A DNA stretch of 64,000 bases from CAVYGN01 sp963796325 (lineage in GTDB: Bacteria; Spirochaetota; Brevinematia; Brevinematales; JAOACQ01), in assembly GCA_963796325.1 (NCBI GenBank), contig CAWCLF010000003.1, forward strand, positions 1-64,000, in the 5' to 3' direction. Under the pieces are notes generated by a model that saw only the letters and a program-made list of their open reading frames with translations, had not been told where the DNA came from and searched no databases. Of the stretch, positions 34,553 to 43,109 are shown piece by piece; position 1 is the first letter of the stretch, and each line of letters begins with the position of its first letter. The position numbers and the translations under genes are program-made.

Positions 34553-35716
34553 ATGAAGGATATAATCCTTTTTACCAGCAATTGTTACGGTGAAGACAGG
34601 AGCGCAGCTCTTATCGCGGTCGAGCTGGCCGGATTGCTTAAGGAAAAGGGCCTGACGCGGCGTATCATGGGAGCATCCCTGGCAAGCGAAGGCAAGGACT
34701 ACATCGCGAGGGGTATCGAACTGTTATACTCATCTTATGTTCCCCCGTCCGGCGGGTTCCCGACCCGCAGTATCAAGGGTTTTTTTAAAGACCTCTTACA
34801 TATGCGGGGACTTTTCAATTTTGTAAATGAAATAAAAATAAAAAGCGAACGGATAGAATTGTGCGTCGTTGTCGGCGATGTTGCTCTGCTTTATTTATCG
34901 CGTTCGGCGCTTAAAAACTGCCCGATTGTTTTTCTTGCGCCGGCAAAATCGGATTATATAGAACCTCATTACGCGATAGAAGAGTGGTATATCAGGAAAA
35001 ATGCCGATTATATACTTACTCATGACGATTTTACCGCTTCCTGTCTCTCAAAAAAGAGGATCCGGGCCCTATTCCTGGGCAATCCTATGATGGACGGGCT
35101 CGATTACAGGAAAACGCTGGATTTAAAAGAGGGCAGGCCTGTGATAGGGATTCTTCCGGGAAGCAGGGACGAGGCCTATGACAACCTGCTGATGATCCTT
35201 GAACTCGTCGAATTGCTGTCGCGGGACAGGGACCTGACTTACCTGGCGGCCGTGCCGGGGACGCTTGACGACGGTACTATCCTCAAAAAAGCGGCGATAT
35301 CGGGCTGGAGCGGAATTACGGAAGGCCGTGATTTTTTTCTCATAAAGGAAAATACCCGGGTAATGCTGTGCAGGGATGCATTTCCGGAAATTTTAATAAG
35401 ATCCGATGTCGTTATAGGCCTTGCCGGGACTGCCAACGAGCAGGCTGCCGGCATGGGGAAGCCGATAGTAGGGTGGAGCGGCAGCGGCCCCCAGACAACG
35501 CCGAAAAGGATGAAGGAACAGGAAAGGCTGCTTGGAGGCGCTCTTAAAGTCATACGGAAATTCCCTTTCGATGCAGTAAGCGAAATTAAATTACTGCTGG
35601 ATGATCCGGGCGAAAGGAAGAAGAGAGGGGAACTGGGGCGGCAGCACATGGGGCTGCCGGGAGGAGCAGGCAGGATAGCTGATTTCGTATTTAATGAATA
35701 TCTGTCAACTCGATAA
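34553..35716 (+). CDS. Lipid-A-disaccharide synthase-related protein (TIGR03492-like)
   Basis: The 387-residue protein belongs with the LpxB-related glycosyltransferases of cyanobacteria and others. N-terminal TSNCYGEDRSA is followed by a long first domain. Residues from about 190 hold the GT-B C-terminal half: IGILPGSRDEAYDN, and SDVVIGLAGTANEQAAGMGKPIVGW with the nucleotide-sugar-binding motif. It lacks the lipid-facing features of true LpxB, which is present at 46964-48106, so the acceptor is unknown. The ATG at 34553 is preferred to a TTG at 34538 because the family starts MKxIL; both lie just inside or after the yebC stop. Confidence 0.8.
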   Translation: MKDIILFTSNCYGEDRSAALIAVELAGLLKEKGLTRRIMGASLASEGKDYIARGIELLYSSYVPPSGGFPTRSIKGFFKDLLHMRGLFNFVNEIKIKSERIELCVVVGDVALLYLSRSALKNCPIVFLAPAKSDYIEPHYAIEEWYIRKNADYILTHDDFTASCLSKKRIRALFLGNPMMDGLDYRKTLDLKEGRPVIGILPGSRDEAYDNLLMILELVELLSRDRDLTYLAAVPGTLDDGTILKKAAISGWSGITEGRDFFLIKENTRVMLCRDAFPEILIRSDVVIGLAGTANEQAAGMGKPIVGWSGSGPQTTPKRMKEQERLLGGALKVIRKFPFDAVSEIKLLLDDPGERKKRGELGRQHMGLPGGAGRIADFVFNEYLSTR

Positions 35717-35729
35717 AAGGGAGAATAAA

Positions 35730-36230
35730 ATGAGTGAAAAGAAATTGGCAAAAAGCGGTTTCAGGTTCCATATCATCGGAGTATTATTGATTTTAGCGGG
35801 TGTCGTGTTTTTAATGAGCGCTTTTATACCGGATTTCAGTATTTCAAAGCTCTGGCCTCTTTTCCTGCTTATACCTGTATTTATTTTTGCACAGCTCCTT
35901 ATTGAAGAAGGAAAAGAAAGCTATGGCGTTCTTGTACCCGGGGTGATTCTGCTGTATCTTACGGTATATTTTTTATGGCTGAATTTCACATCATGGGGCA
36001 ATGTATCTGCTACATGGCCGAATTTTCTGCTTGCCCCTGCGGCCGGCCTTTTTTGCTTTTATATAGCAGTAAGGCAAACGTCCCTGCTTATTCCGGTTTT
36101 TGTACTTGCTATTATTGCCCTGTTTTTCTTCGGAGGCATCTGGAGGTCGAATTATATTATAGCGCTTGTTTTCATAGCCGCCGGAGTAATAATATTATTG
36201 GGTCCTATTTTCAAACCTAAAAAGGAATAA
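35730..36230 (+). CDS. Polytopic membrane protein (DUF5668-like), unknown function
   Basis: The 166-residue protein has six predicted membrane helices, starting with HIIGVLLILAGVVFLMSAF, then WPLFLLIPVFIF, as in DUF5668/LiaI-LiaF-like proteins. The start at 35730 is chosen because AAAGGGAG lies eight bases before it; an upstream frame extension would overlap the preceding gene. It ends with a basic tail. There are no visible functional residues. Confidence 0.6.
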   Translation: MSEKKLAKSGFRFHIIGVLLILAGVVFLMSAFIPDFSISKLWPLFLLIPVFIFAQLLIEEGKESYGVLVPGVILLYLTVYFLWLNFTSWGNVSATWPNFLLAPAAGLFCFYIAVRQTSLLIPVFVLAIIALFFFGGIWRSNYIIALVFIAAGVIILLGPIFKPKKE

Positions 36231-36263
36231 TCTTTTAGGATTCTCAAAAAGCCGGACATTTTC

Positions 36264-36292
36264 TTGAAAAATATATTAAAGGGTGATAATAT
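36264..36292 (+). promoter_or_regulatory. Sigma-70 promoter of the 425-residue lipoprotein gene
   Basis: TTGAAA (36264-36269) and TAATAT (36287-36292) are separated by 17 bases. The leader contains a weak GGGCA/TGCCC hairpin at 36301-36321. Confidence 0.6.
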
Positions 36293-36343
36293 TAACTTAC
36301 GGGCACTAATAAAAAATGCCCTTATTGCATGCAGGAGCGGCAT

Positions 36344-37606
36344 ATGTATATATTTAAAGAGTCCTGCCTGATTGCCGTTGCCATTCTTTCTTTATCTGTA
36401 GCCGCATGTTCGGCAAGCATGACAAAAAATGAGACGGGGCAGTCTTCGGCAGGTCTCGATAAAGAATTTACAGGCATAGGGAATGCGCCGGATTTCGGGG
36501 GAGCCCGTGCGGGCGCTTTTGCAGATGTTGTAAAAAAAGCTCTTCTTTTTATTTTAGGGGACAGTATGTATGCCGGTAATAAATCCGCATTGGAACAGGA
36601 GTTCCTTAATTATCCTGCGGCAAGGAAATACATCCTGGGAGAAACGGAAAAGGCCCCTCCCGATAAGCAAAAAAAATGGCTGTCTGACCAGCGGGATGAG
36701 AACGGCAACCTCGTATTAAAATTACAGGCGTATGTCAACATTGCGAAGCTCAAGTCGGATATTGACGCACTGGGGCTTAGAGATTCTTCGTCCGCCGGTG
36801 AATCTATGAAAGAGACTGAAGCCTCTTCCATATCCAATGTTTTAAATGAGACGGACCTGTCGGGTCTTACAATGGCAGTTTACTATAATCCGCAGGACCA
36901 GGGCATGAAACTCGATCCTGACCAGGTAACATATGCAAAATGGGCTGTCGATGATCTGAACAGGGAATTTTCAGCCTTGAAGGTCAAGACATTCGATATT
37001 GAAGACCTTGATAAGCTGGCGAGCGAGCGGACTCTTCTCCAGGAAGCGAACGAAGGGAGCGTAGGAGTAGGACTTGTCCTCGCGGAAAAGGTTTATGCCG
37101 AACTTTATGCTGAAGTCAGCCCTAATGTAACTTACGAAGGAAACAGGGCTCATGCCATAGTCAATGTAAAGGTTTTTGTCAGGACTACCGGCGCCCTGAT
37201 CTCAACTGTAGAAAAGGGCGGGCGGGAGTATGAGTCATCTTCTCTTGCAGCATCGATTAAAATGAGCATGAAAGAAGCGGCTGAAAAGATCGCAAACGAC
37301 ATGGTGCCCGGCCTTAAAAATTACATTGACGGCGGGAGATTTTATTTTGTCAGGCTTACAGGCGTCAAGTCGTACAGGGATGCAAGCGTTTTTTCATCAA
37401 CTGTTAGAAAAATCGACGGCGTCGTCGATATAACGATCAAATCAGGCTCCAAAGAGGACCGGGTTTATGATTATAATCTGCAGTTCAAGGGAAACCCCAC
37501 CGATGCGGTCGACAGGCTGTTCGAGTATCTGGCCGATAAACCGGGTTTTGAGAAATTCGATCTCAAAGAGATAAGGGGTAATGAATTGACTTTTTCACTA
37601 GAATAG
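36344..37606 (+). CDS. Lipoprotein with possible FlgT/DUF2066-like C-terminal domain
   Basis: The 420-residue product has a lipobox SVAACSAS (C21 counting from 36344). The central part is helical and glutamate-rich. The last third (GRFYFVRLTGVKSYRDASVFSSTVRKIDGVVDITIKSG...) looks like the alpha/beta module of outer-membrane-associated assembly proteins such as FlgT or DUF2066. The start at 36344 is preferred to 36329 because a GCAGGAGCGGC site precedes it. The next gene encodes another lipoprotein of matching style 32 bases on; both could act in one envelope complex. Confidence 0.6.
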   Translation: MYIFKESCLIAVAILSLSVAACSASMTKNETGQSSAGLDKEFTGIGNAPDFGGARAGAFADVVKKALLFILGDSMYAGNKSALEQEFLNYPAARKYILGETEKAPPDKQKKWLSDQRDENGNLVLKLQAYVNIAKLKSDIDALGLRDSSSAGESMKETEASSISNVLNETDLSGLTMAVYYNPQDQGMKLDPDQVTYAKWAVDDLNREFSALKVKTFDIEDLDKLASERTLLQEANEGSVGVGLVLAEKVYAELYAEVSPNVTYEGNRAHAIVNVKVFVRTTGALISTVEKGGREYESSSLAASIKMSMKEAAEKIANDMVPGLKNYIDGGRFYFVRLTGVKSYRDASVFSSTVRKIDGVVDITIKSGSKEDRVYDYNLQFKGNPTDAVDRLFEYLADKPGFEKFDLKEIRGNELTFSLE

Positions 37607-37638
37607 GAATATTTTTTTAATATTTAAGGAGGAACGCC

Positions 37639-38295
37639 ATGAAGAAAATCTTAATATTCATCGGCATAGTGATCGCCGCCGGTTTAATTGCGTCATGCGG
37701 CGGGAAGAAACCGGAAGAGCCTCAACCGAAAGTTGATAATAGCACCGCCAAGATCCAGATCTTCGTCCTTCAGAAAAGCGAAGATCCGACTCCTGCCTGG
37801 ATAAACAAAAGGTGGGAATTGGGCAAGGATGATCTGGGTAGAAAGGTCGTATTCCTGGCTGTTGAAGGCCAGAAAAATACCAAGGAAAAGGCAAGAATCG
37901 ATGCGGAAAGCCAGAAAATTGCCCGCCTGACAGAATTGATCAGGCAGATCGCGACAAGGGAATTTGCAGTTGCAAAAAGCGGCATGCTTAACGATGAAAC
38001 CGATCTGGACGCTTATTTCGAGGAAACGATAGCAGCGGTTTCGAAAAATGTTAATATCAGCGGGGCTGTTAATGTGGCGGATTACTGGGAGTATATTCAG
38101 GAAGTTCAGGGGGATTCGTCGAAAACATATTACCGGTATGTAATGAGATTTGCAATGGACTATGAAACATATCAAAAAGCTCTGGCCCAGTCATGGGAGC
38201 CTCAGAAAAAGAAGGTTCCGCCTGAATTAAAGGAAAAAGCCGACAAGGTCATCGACAGCATCAATAAGAGTGAAGACCTTCCTGCCGATCAATAA
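37639..38295 (+). CDS. Lipoprotein, LPP20-like, unknown function
   Basis: The 218-residue protein has a lipobox IASCGG (C20), a proline-rich linker, then a helical body with KARIDAESQKIARLTELIRQIATREFA and a C-terminal tail rich in lysine and glutamate. The pattern of an exported helical domain of about 100 residues beginning after PAWINK resembles LPP20-type lipoproteins. A strong terminator follows, so it closes the transcript starting with the previous gene. Confidence 0.55.
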   Translation: MKKILIFIGIVIAAGLIASCGGKKPEEPQPKVDNSTAKIQIFVLQKSEDPTPAWINKRWELGKDDLGRKVVFLAVEGQKNTKEKARIDAESQKIARLTELIRQIATREFAVAKSGMLNDETDLDAYFEETIAAVSKNVNISGAVNVADYWEYIQEVQGDSSKTYYRYVMRFAMDYETYQKALAQSWEPQKKKVPPELKEKADKVIDSINKSEDLPADQ

Positions 38296-38316
38296 AAAAA
38301 TTTTTCAAAAAAAGGT

Positions 38317-38345
38317 GGGCTGTCTCAAAAGGCAGCCCCCTTTTA
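38317..38345 (+). terminator. Rho-independent terminator after the lipoprotein pair
   Basis: GGGCTGTCT (38317-38325) pairs with AGGCAGCCC (38330-38338) with one wobble, loop CAAA, and is followed by CCTTTTA. Confidence 0.8.
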
Positions 38346-38640
38346 GTTTCAGGGCTGCCGGATTTTGAATTATTTAAAAAATAATATATAATAAGGGTGG
38401 TTCCCTTAGGGCCCTGAAGGTCCCTAAGGACTAAAAACCCACCCTTACGGGTACAAGGGGCTTTTTAAAAAAATACAGATTGCAGAATCCAATGATTTCG
38501 CCCTATGGGCCTTGGTGCACTTGTGCCCGAAGGGTATGTCCTTGGGCCAGGCCCCAAGACAGGTGCACAACTTTGCCGAGCCAAATCCTGAGCCAGAGGC
38601 TCAGGACGAAGGCGAGGTTATTGGAAGTGCCCATAATTAA
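38346..38640. repeat. Structured non-coding block with nested hairpins and a dispersed-repeat copy
   Basis: No coding frame is credible. In order there are an outer stem AAGGGTGG (38393-38400) with CCACCCTT (38439-38446) around an inner CCTTAGGG/CCCTAAGG stem (38404-38411, 38422-38429), and a region with repeats of GGTGCAC. A perfect 9-bp hairpin TCCTGAGCC/GGCTCAGGA (38586-38606, loop AGA) follows, then TTGGAAGTGCCCATAATTAA at 38621-38640. The last piece matches the copies at 31065 and 56002. It may be a mobile palindromic element or an untranslated structured RNA. Confidence 0.5.
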
Positions 38641-38669
38641 ATCGTCCAGGTCTCAAGAAAGGGAATATA

Positions 38670-40139
38670 ATGAGAATTCGCTTCAAAACACTGGTTCAAT
38701 TGTTTTCTTTGATTCTCATCGATTTAGCGGCATATTTTATTTCTTTGTTCCTGGCTGTTTTCAGCCAGCTGAATTTTATACTCCTGTTTAATTTCACGTA
38801 TATTTTCAGCCAGAATAATTTTTCGGGTTTTCTTTTCAGCTTTAATTACCTTTTTTCGCTCTGGTGGATACCGCCGACCTATATATTCGTTCTTCTTTTT
38901 GAAAAGTTATATACGGTAAGGTATCCTTTCTGGGAAGAATCCAAAGTCATATTCAAATCGGTATCTATAGCGGTACTTTTTGTGTTTTTAACGATAACGG
39001 TCAGGAACTTTCTGGGAAATATCCCCCGTACTATACTGATCTATCTATGGCTTTACCTGATCTTCATTTTGCCTCTAGTGCGTTTCTGGGGCAAGAAACT
39101 CTTATTCAAAATCGGGATATGGAAGGAGTCCGTGCTGATCATAGGCATCGGGGAAAGCGCAGTAAGCGCCGTGATCGGTTTGAACAAGGAAGAACATCTC
39201 GGATACCATGTCCTGGGTTTTATCGATGATTCGGGGAACGGCAGAAAATCGCTTGAAATACATGGCCTGACTTACAGGGTTTACGGCGGCATTAAAAGCA
39301 TGGAAAAACTTGTCAAGCTTCTCAAGGTTGAGACGGTATTCATAGCCAATCCGTTTACAGACCAGGAAGCTTTAACAGAATTTGTCAACAATATCTACAA
39401 AATCGTCAAGCAAGTTGTGATCATACCCAATATCAGGGGGGTCGCAATCTTCAATTCGGAGATTCATTATCTTTTCATGGAAAAATTATTTATGATAAAA
39501 GTCAATAATAATCTTAATTCGACGGTTAATATCCTGGTCAAACGTTTTATTGATTTTTCAGCCGCGGTTATCGGTTTTATCATTATTCTGCCTTTTTTAT
39601 TGATCATAGGTCTTGCTATTAAATTTACTTCAAAGGGAGGTATTTTATTCACGCAGGAAAGGGAAGGAAGGGGAGGAAAGAATTTTAAAGTATATAAATT
39701 CAGGACCATGTACCTCGATGCGGATAAGAGACTCCAGAATATTCTGCAAAAGAACCCGGAGGCGCAGATTGAATGGGAAAAGAGCTTCAAGCTCAAGAAT
39801 GACCCGCGTGTAACTCCTATCGGAAGATTTCTGAGAAGAACTTCCATCGATGAATTGCCCCAGATAATAAATATTATTCTCGGCGAAATAAGTCTTGTGG
39901 GACCCAGGCCTGTCGTCAAAGAGGAAATAGAAAAATATTACGGCGTATACAAGCAGTATTATTATTCCGTCCGCCCCGGGCTTACAGGACTGTGGCAGGT
40001 AAGCGGAAGAAGCGATACCGATTACATGTTCAGGGTCCAGTCGGATGTCTGGTATGTCCAGAACTGGTCCTTGTGGCTCGATATTATAATCCTTTTCAAA
40101 ACGATCGCTGTCGTCCTGAAAAAAGAAGGGGCTTATTAA
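38670..40139 (+). CDS. wbaP: Undecaprenyl-phosphate galactose/hexose phosphotransferase (polyprenyl glycosylphosphotransferase)
   Basis: The 489-residue protein is the WbaP type: several N-terminal membrane helices (about 10-130), a Rossmann-like middle (VLIIGIGESAVSA... IDDSGNG), and a C-terminal sugar-transferase domain (about 290-489) with KRFIDFSAAVIG, ITFTQEREGRGGKNFKVYKFRTMY-like (KFRTMYLDAD), ASIDELPQIINIILGEISLVGPRP and YSVRPGLTGLWQVSGRS. It transfers hexose-1-phosphate to undecaprenyl phosphate, the first step of many O-antigen or exopolysaccharide repeat units. No other glycan cluster genes are next to it. Confidence 0.9.
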   Translation: MRIRFKTLVQLFSLILIDLAAYFISLFLAVFSQLNFILLFNFTYIFSQNNFSGFLFSFNYLFSLWWIPPTYIFVLLFEKLYTVRYPFWEESKVIFKSVSIAVLFVFLTITVRNFLGNIPRTILIYLWLYLIFILPLVRFWGKKLLFKIGIWKESVLIIGIGESAVSAVIGLNKEEHLGYHVLGFIDDSGNGRKSLEIHGLTYRVYGGIKSMEKLVKLLKVETVFIANPFTDQEALTEFVNNIYKIVKQVVIIPNIRGVAIFNSEIHYLFMEKLFMIKVNNNLNSTVNILVKRFIDFSAAVIGFIIILPFLLIIGLAIKFTSKGGILFTQEREGRGGKNFKVYKFRTMYLDADKRLQNILQKNPEAQIEWEKSFKLKNDPRVTPIGRFLRRTSIDELPQIINIILGEISLVGPRPVVKEEIEKYYGVYKQYYYSVRPGLTGLWQVSGRSDTDYMFRVQSDVWYVQNWSLWLDIIILFKTIAVVLKKEGAY

Positions 40140-40198
40140 ACCGGCTCAACCTTTCCCTTTTTTTACCGATCAATTATAGTAAATAGGACGGGTCAAAA

Positions 40199-40819
40199 GT
40201 GTATAAAAGCGCGGCAGTGTTTATTCTTATATTCTTTATCTTTTCAGGTTTGCAGTCAACGGATAAAGATTTCGGGTTCAAACCCATGCATCAGAAAATA
40301 TATTATAAGGAAGATTTTTACCGCTTGTATAACGAATGGCTTTATCCCGATACCGATTCCGTAAGCCGTAATATATATTTCCTGGAAATGGCTTATATAT
40401 CTCCGTTCGATCATCCAATCAGGGCGCTTACGCCTATTACAAACGATATCCAGTATGAAAGATACAAAAACCTTTTAATGATGCATATTTGCGCTCTTTT
40501 AACCAAGGGGTACATAGATTACGGGTATTTGTACATGAAAGAGCATATCTATTTTTTCAATGCCGAATATAAAAAGGATTACCTGGACGGTTATGACATA
40601 TCCGAATATTATTTCAACCACGCAAAAAATTACTGGGATAAGACCCTGGACTATGCCGCCGGTGCGGACAGGATAAAAGGATTCAAGACAGACTTTATTT
40701 ATATAGAAGACGAACTCTACAGGATAGAATCGGGGAACCTTGATTATTATAAAGTAGTAACCAATCTTCTTGACCGCATCAATGCAAACCGCAGGCTCCT
40801 GGCTTCGATCACAAACTGA
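40199..40819 (+). CDS. Secreted protein of unknown function
   Basis: The 206-residue product begins with GTG and a hydrophobic leader (4-18, cut near SGLQS). The mature part is tyrosine-rich (YYKEDFYRLYNEW, YLYMKEHIYFFNAEYKKDYLDGYDI) and mostly helical with repeated aromatic residues at the surface of each helix. Such TPR-like, Tyr-rich proteins occur in spirochaete-like genomes. No family is assigned. Confidence 0.6.
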   Translation: MYKSAAVFILIFFIFSGLQSTDKDFGFKPMHQKIYYKEDFYRLYNEWLYPDTDSVSRNIYFLEMAYISPFDHPIRALTPITNDIQYERYKNLLMMHICALLTKGYIDYGYLYMKEHIYFFNAEYKKDYLDGYDISEYYFNHAKNYWDKTLDYAAGADRIKGFKTDFIYIEDELYRIESGNLDYYKVVTNLLDRINANRRLLASITN

Positions 40820-40850
40820 TTCTGTGTTTGTCTGCGGGAATAAAAATATA

Positions 40851-40879
40851 TTGACATAATACTACAGCTGTAGTATAAT
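40851..40879 (+). promoter_or_regulatory. Consensus sigma-70 promoter of htrA
   Basis: TTGACA (40851-40856) and TATAAT (40874-40879) are separated by exactly 17 bases: an exact match to the consensus, the strongest promoter seen in the window, and it is overlapped by operators. Confidence 0.85.
40859..40876. promoter_or_regulatory. Operator 1: perfect 18-bp palindrome (BlaI/CopY-like)
   Basis: ATACTACAGCTGTAGTAT is its own reverse complement and fills the spacer between -35 and -10 of the htrA promoter. The TACTAC...GTAGTA arms and the TACAxxTGTA core (TACAGCTGTA) are those of BlaI/MecI and CopY repressor sites. Confidence 0.7.
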
Positions 40880-40884
40880 AATTC

Positions 40885-40900
40885 TACTACACACGTAGTA
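40885..40900. promoter_or_regulatory. Operator 2: second TACTAC/GTAGTA site
   Basis: TACTAC-ACAC-GTAGTA shares the six-base arms of operator 1 with a different centre. The centres of the two sites are 25 bases apart, and this one overlaps the predicted transcription start. Confidence 0.6.
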
Positions 40901-40976
40901 TGATTCTTTACCTTGATTTTTGATTTTGTGATTATTATATTATTTATTGCATGTATTGATATATTAGGAGGAATAT

Positions 40977-42464
40977 ATGAGAGCTGTGAAAAGGGTTCTT
41001 ACCTTTTCAATGTTTGTAATGCTTGTTGCAGGGCTGGTTTTTATCATCTCATGCAACACGATCTTTTCCAGGGGATTGACTTTCGAAACCCAGAACAAAG
41101 AAATGGAAAAGGTCGATGGAATCGATATCGCCCTTAAACTCCAGAATGTTTACAGGAGCATAGCAAAATCGATCATGCCGGCGGTTGTTATGATCAGCGT
41201 AGAAAGCGAACAGATAGTGGAAAATCCCTACAGGGAATTTTATAACGATCCCTTTTTCAGGAGGTTTTTCGGCGATAACGGCATGGGGCCCAAGGAATTC
41301 AAACAGAAATTGCAGATGCTGGGCTCCGGGTTCATTGTTTCCAAAGACGGGTATATTTTCAGCAATTACCATGTCGTAAGGGATGCGACTAAAGTTGTCG
41401 CGATCCTTTCTGACAACCGCCACTTCAACGCGAAGGTTGTGGGAACAGATCCCGACACGGATTTTGCAATATTGAAGATAAATGCGGATAATCTGCCGGT
41501 TGTGCCCCTGGGCGATTCGAGCGAATTGGAAGTAGGCGACCTTGTTGTAGCGGTAGGCAGCCCCTACGGCTTGAGCGGGACATTCACCACGGGGGTTGTC
41601 AGCGCTATAGGAAGGGAGGGCCTTTCATCAGGTTTCCAGAGATTCATCCAGACCGATGCTGCGATAAACCCCGGCAACTCCGGAGGGCCTTTGCTTAATA
41701 TCAAAGGGCAGGTCGTTGCAATAAATACCGCGATACAATCGCAAACGGGGGGCTTCCAGGGTATCGGCTATTCGATCCCGATCAACATTTCAAAGAGTAT
41801 TGCCAACCAGATACTCGAGCATGGAAAAGTGGAAAGAGGCTACCTTGGTATTAATATCACCGATTTAGATTCTCCGACACGGAAATTGCTGGGGCTTTCC
41901 GAGAACGAAGGTGTAATGGTATCAAAAGTTGAAAAAGGCGGTCCTGCCGATAAAGCGGGCATCAAAAACGGAGACGTGATACTGTCGATCAATAAGACGT
42001 CTGTCAACAGTTCTGCCAGGCTCCAGGAAACTGTAGGAAACCAGCCTCCCGGAACGGTGATTAATGTAGAGACGCTGAGGGACAAAAAAAGGCTCGATTT
42101 TTCAGTAAAACTCGCTGAAAGGCCGAATATGAGCGTCAGAAGTAATGAAAACAACGAAAACAGGACTCAGCCTGAGAAATCAAATGAGTCTTATGATTTT
42201 CTCGGCGCCACATTCAGCGACGCTCCGCAGGATGTTCTCAATCAGAATAGCGCCGAATACGGCGTGCTCGTCGATAAAATCAGCGACAGCAGTATTTTGT
42301 CGGGCGTATTAAGCGAAGGCGAGATCGTTGCCGGTATAAACGGGGAAACGATAAAAAGTATTAAAGACTTGAAGTCCTTCTCAGACAGGAACAAAAACGG
42401 AAAGGCCTTTACATTCCTGATCATCCAGGACGGAATGATGATATACAAGGGCATTGAAAAATAA
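40977..42464 (+). CDS. htrA: DegP/HtrA-type periplasmic serine protease
   Basis: The 495-residue protein has an N-terminal membrane or lipoprotein segment (about 7-26, with C26 in FIISCN) that would anchor it on the periplasmic side. The trypsin-like domain has the catalytic His132 (NYHVV), Asp162 (DTDFAIL) and Ser235 (NPGNSGGPL). Two PDZ domains follow at about 278-370 (RGYLGINIT, EKGGPADKAGIKNGDVI) and about 405-490. It degrades or refolds damaged envelope proteins. The regulatory region, unlike a stress-sigma promoter, is a consensus sigma-70 site with two likely repressor operators. Ribosome-binding site AGGAGGAA is well placed. Confidence 0.95.
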   Translation: MRAVKRVLTFSMFVMLVAGLVFIISCNTIFSRGLTFETQNKEMEKVDGIDIALKLQNVYRSIAKSIMPAVVMISVESEQIVENPYREFYNDPFFRRFFGDNGMGPKEFKQKLQMLGSGFIVSKDGYIFSNYHVVRDATKVVAILSDNRHFNAKVVGTDPDTDFAILKINADNLPVVPLGDSSELEVGDLVVAVGSPYGLSGTFTTGVVSAIGREGLSSGFQRFIQTDAAINPGNSGGPLLNIKGQVVAINTAIQSQTGGFQGIGYSIPINISKSIANQILEHGKVERGYLGINITDLDSPTRKLLGLSENEGVMVSKVEKGGPADKAGIKNGDVILSINKTSVNSSARLQETVGNQPPGTVINVETLRDKKRLDFSVKLAERPNMSVRSNENNENRTQPEKSNESYDFLGATFSDAPQDVLNQNSAEYGVLVDKISDSSILSGVLSEGEIVAGINGETIKSIKDLKSFSDRNKNGKAFTFLIIQDGMMIYKGIEK

Positions 42465-42472
42465 CTATTCGT

Positions 42473-42494
42473 CCCTCGCCTTTCGAGGCGGGGG
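42473..42494. terminator. UUCG-loop terminator between htrA and rnhB
   Basis: CCCTCGCCT (42473-42481) pairs with AGGCGGGGG (42486-42494) with a single wobble around a TTCG loop. It lies between convergent genes and can act for both strands. Confidence 0.7.
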
Positions 42495-42503
42495 ATTGCT
42501 TTA

Positions 42504-43109
42504 TTACTTCAATTTAAAACTCTTTCTATGATAGGGTGATAAACCGTATTCATGGATCGCCCGCCTGTGAGATTCCGTTCCGTATCCTTTGTTTTCTTTC
42601 CAGTTGTATATCGGATACTCTTCATGAAGGCGGTTCATTATGCCGTCACGCGTAACTTTGGCTATTATGGAAGCGGCGGCAATAGTAAAACTCTTCATAT
42701 CGCCATGGATAACCGGCAGATTCGGGAAATCTGTTTTGAGCTTCACGGCGTCGACAAGAAGGTAATCGGGTTTTAAGTTCATATCGAGAAGCGCCTTCTG
42801 CATCGATATCTTTGTAGATTCCAGTATATTTATATTGTCGATGGTTTCGTTATCCGCTATGCCGATGCCGTAACAGCTGCATTTTTCCATAATGGCATTA
42901 TACAGTTCGTTTCTTTTTGAAGGGGTCAGGGCCTTGGAATCGTAAACTCCTTCAATTACAACGGAAGGAGGGAAGATGACGCAAGCCGATACGACCGGGC
43001 CCGCCAGGGGGCCCCTTCCGGCTTCGTCCATCCCGGCGACATACCGGTAACCCTGCTGCCAGAGATCCTTTTCGAATTCGAGGATATTCTGAACAGACGG
43101 AACAGGCAT
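42504..43109 (-). CDS. rnhB: Ribonuclease HII
   Basis: It cuts the RNA strand of RNA-DNA hybrids and removes misinserted ribonucleotides. Catalytic D28 and E29 are in GMDEAGRGPLAGPVV, the next acidic motif in YLLVDAVKL, and the last in SIIAKVTRD. Length 201 is normal. It is the last gene of the minus-strand ribosomal block; its start meets the rplS stop at 43109, so translation is coupled. Confidence 0.95.
   Translation of the reverse strand: MPVPSVQNILEFEKDLWQQGYRYVAGMDEAGRGPLAGPVVSACVIFPPSVVIEGVYDSKALTPSKRNELYNAIMEKCSCYGIGIADNETIDNINILESTKISMQKALLDMNLKPDYLLVDAVKLKTDFPNLPVIHGDMKSFTIAAASIIAKVTRDGIMNRLHEEYPIYNWKENKGYGTESHRRAIHEYGLSPYHRKSFKLK

Noticed and set aside
36301..36321. GGGCA/TGCCC hairpin as a terminator or riboswitch
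   Set aside because: Only a five-base stem with a loop of A/T; it lies inside a leader and is too weak to assign.
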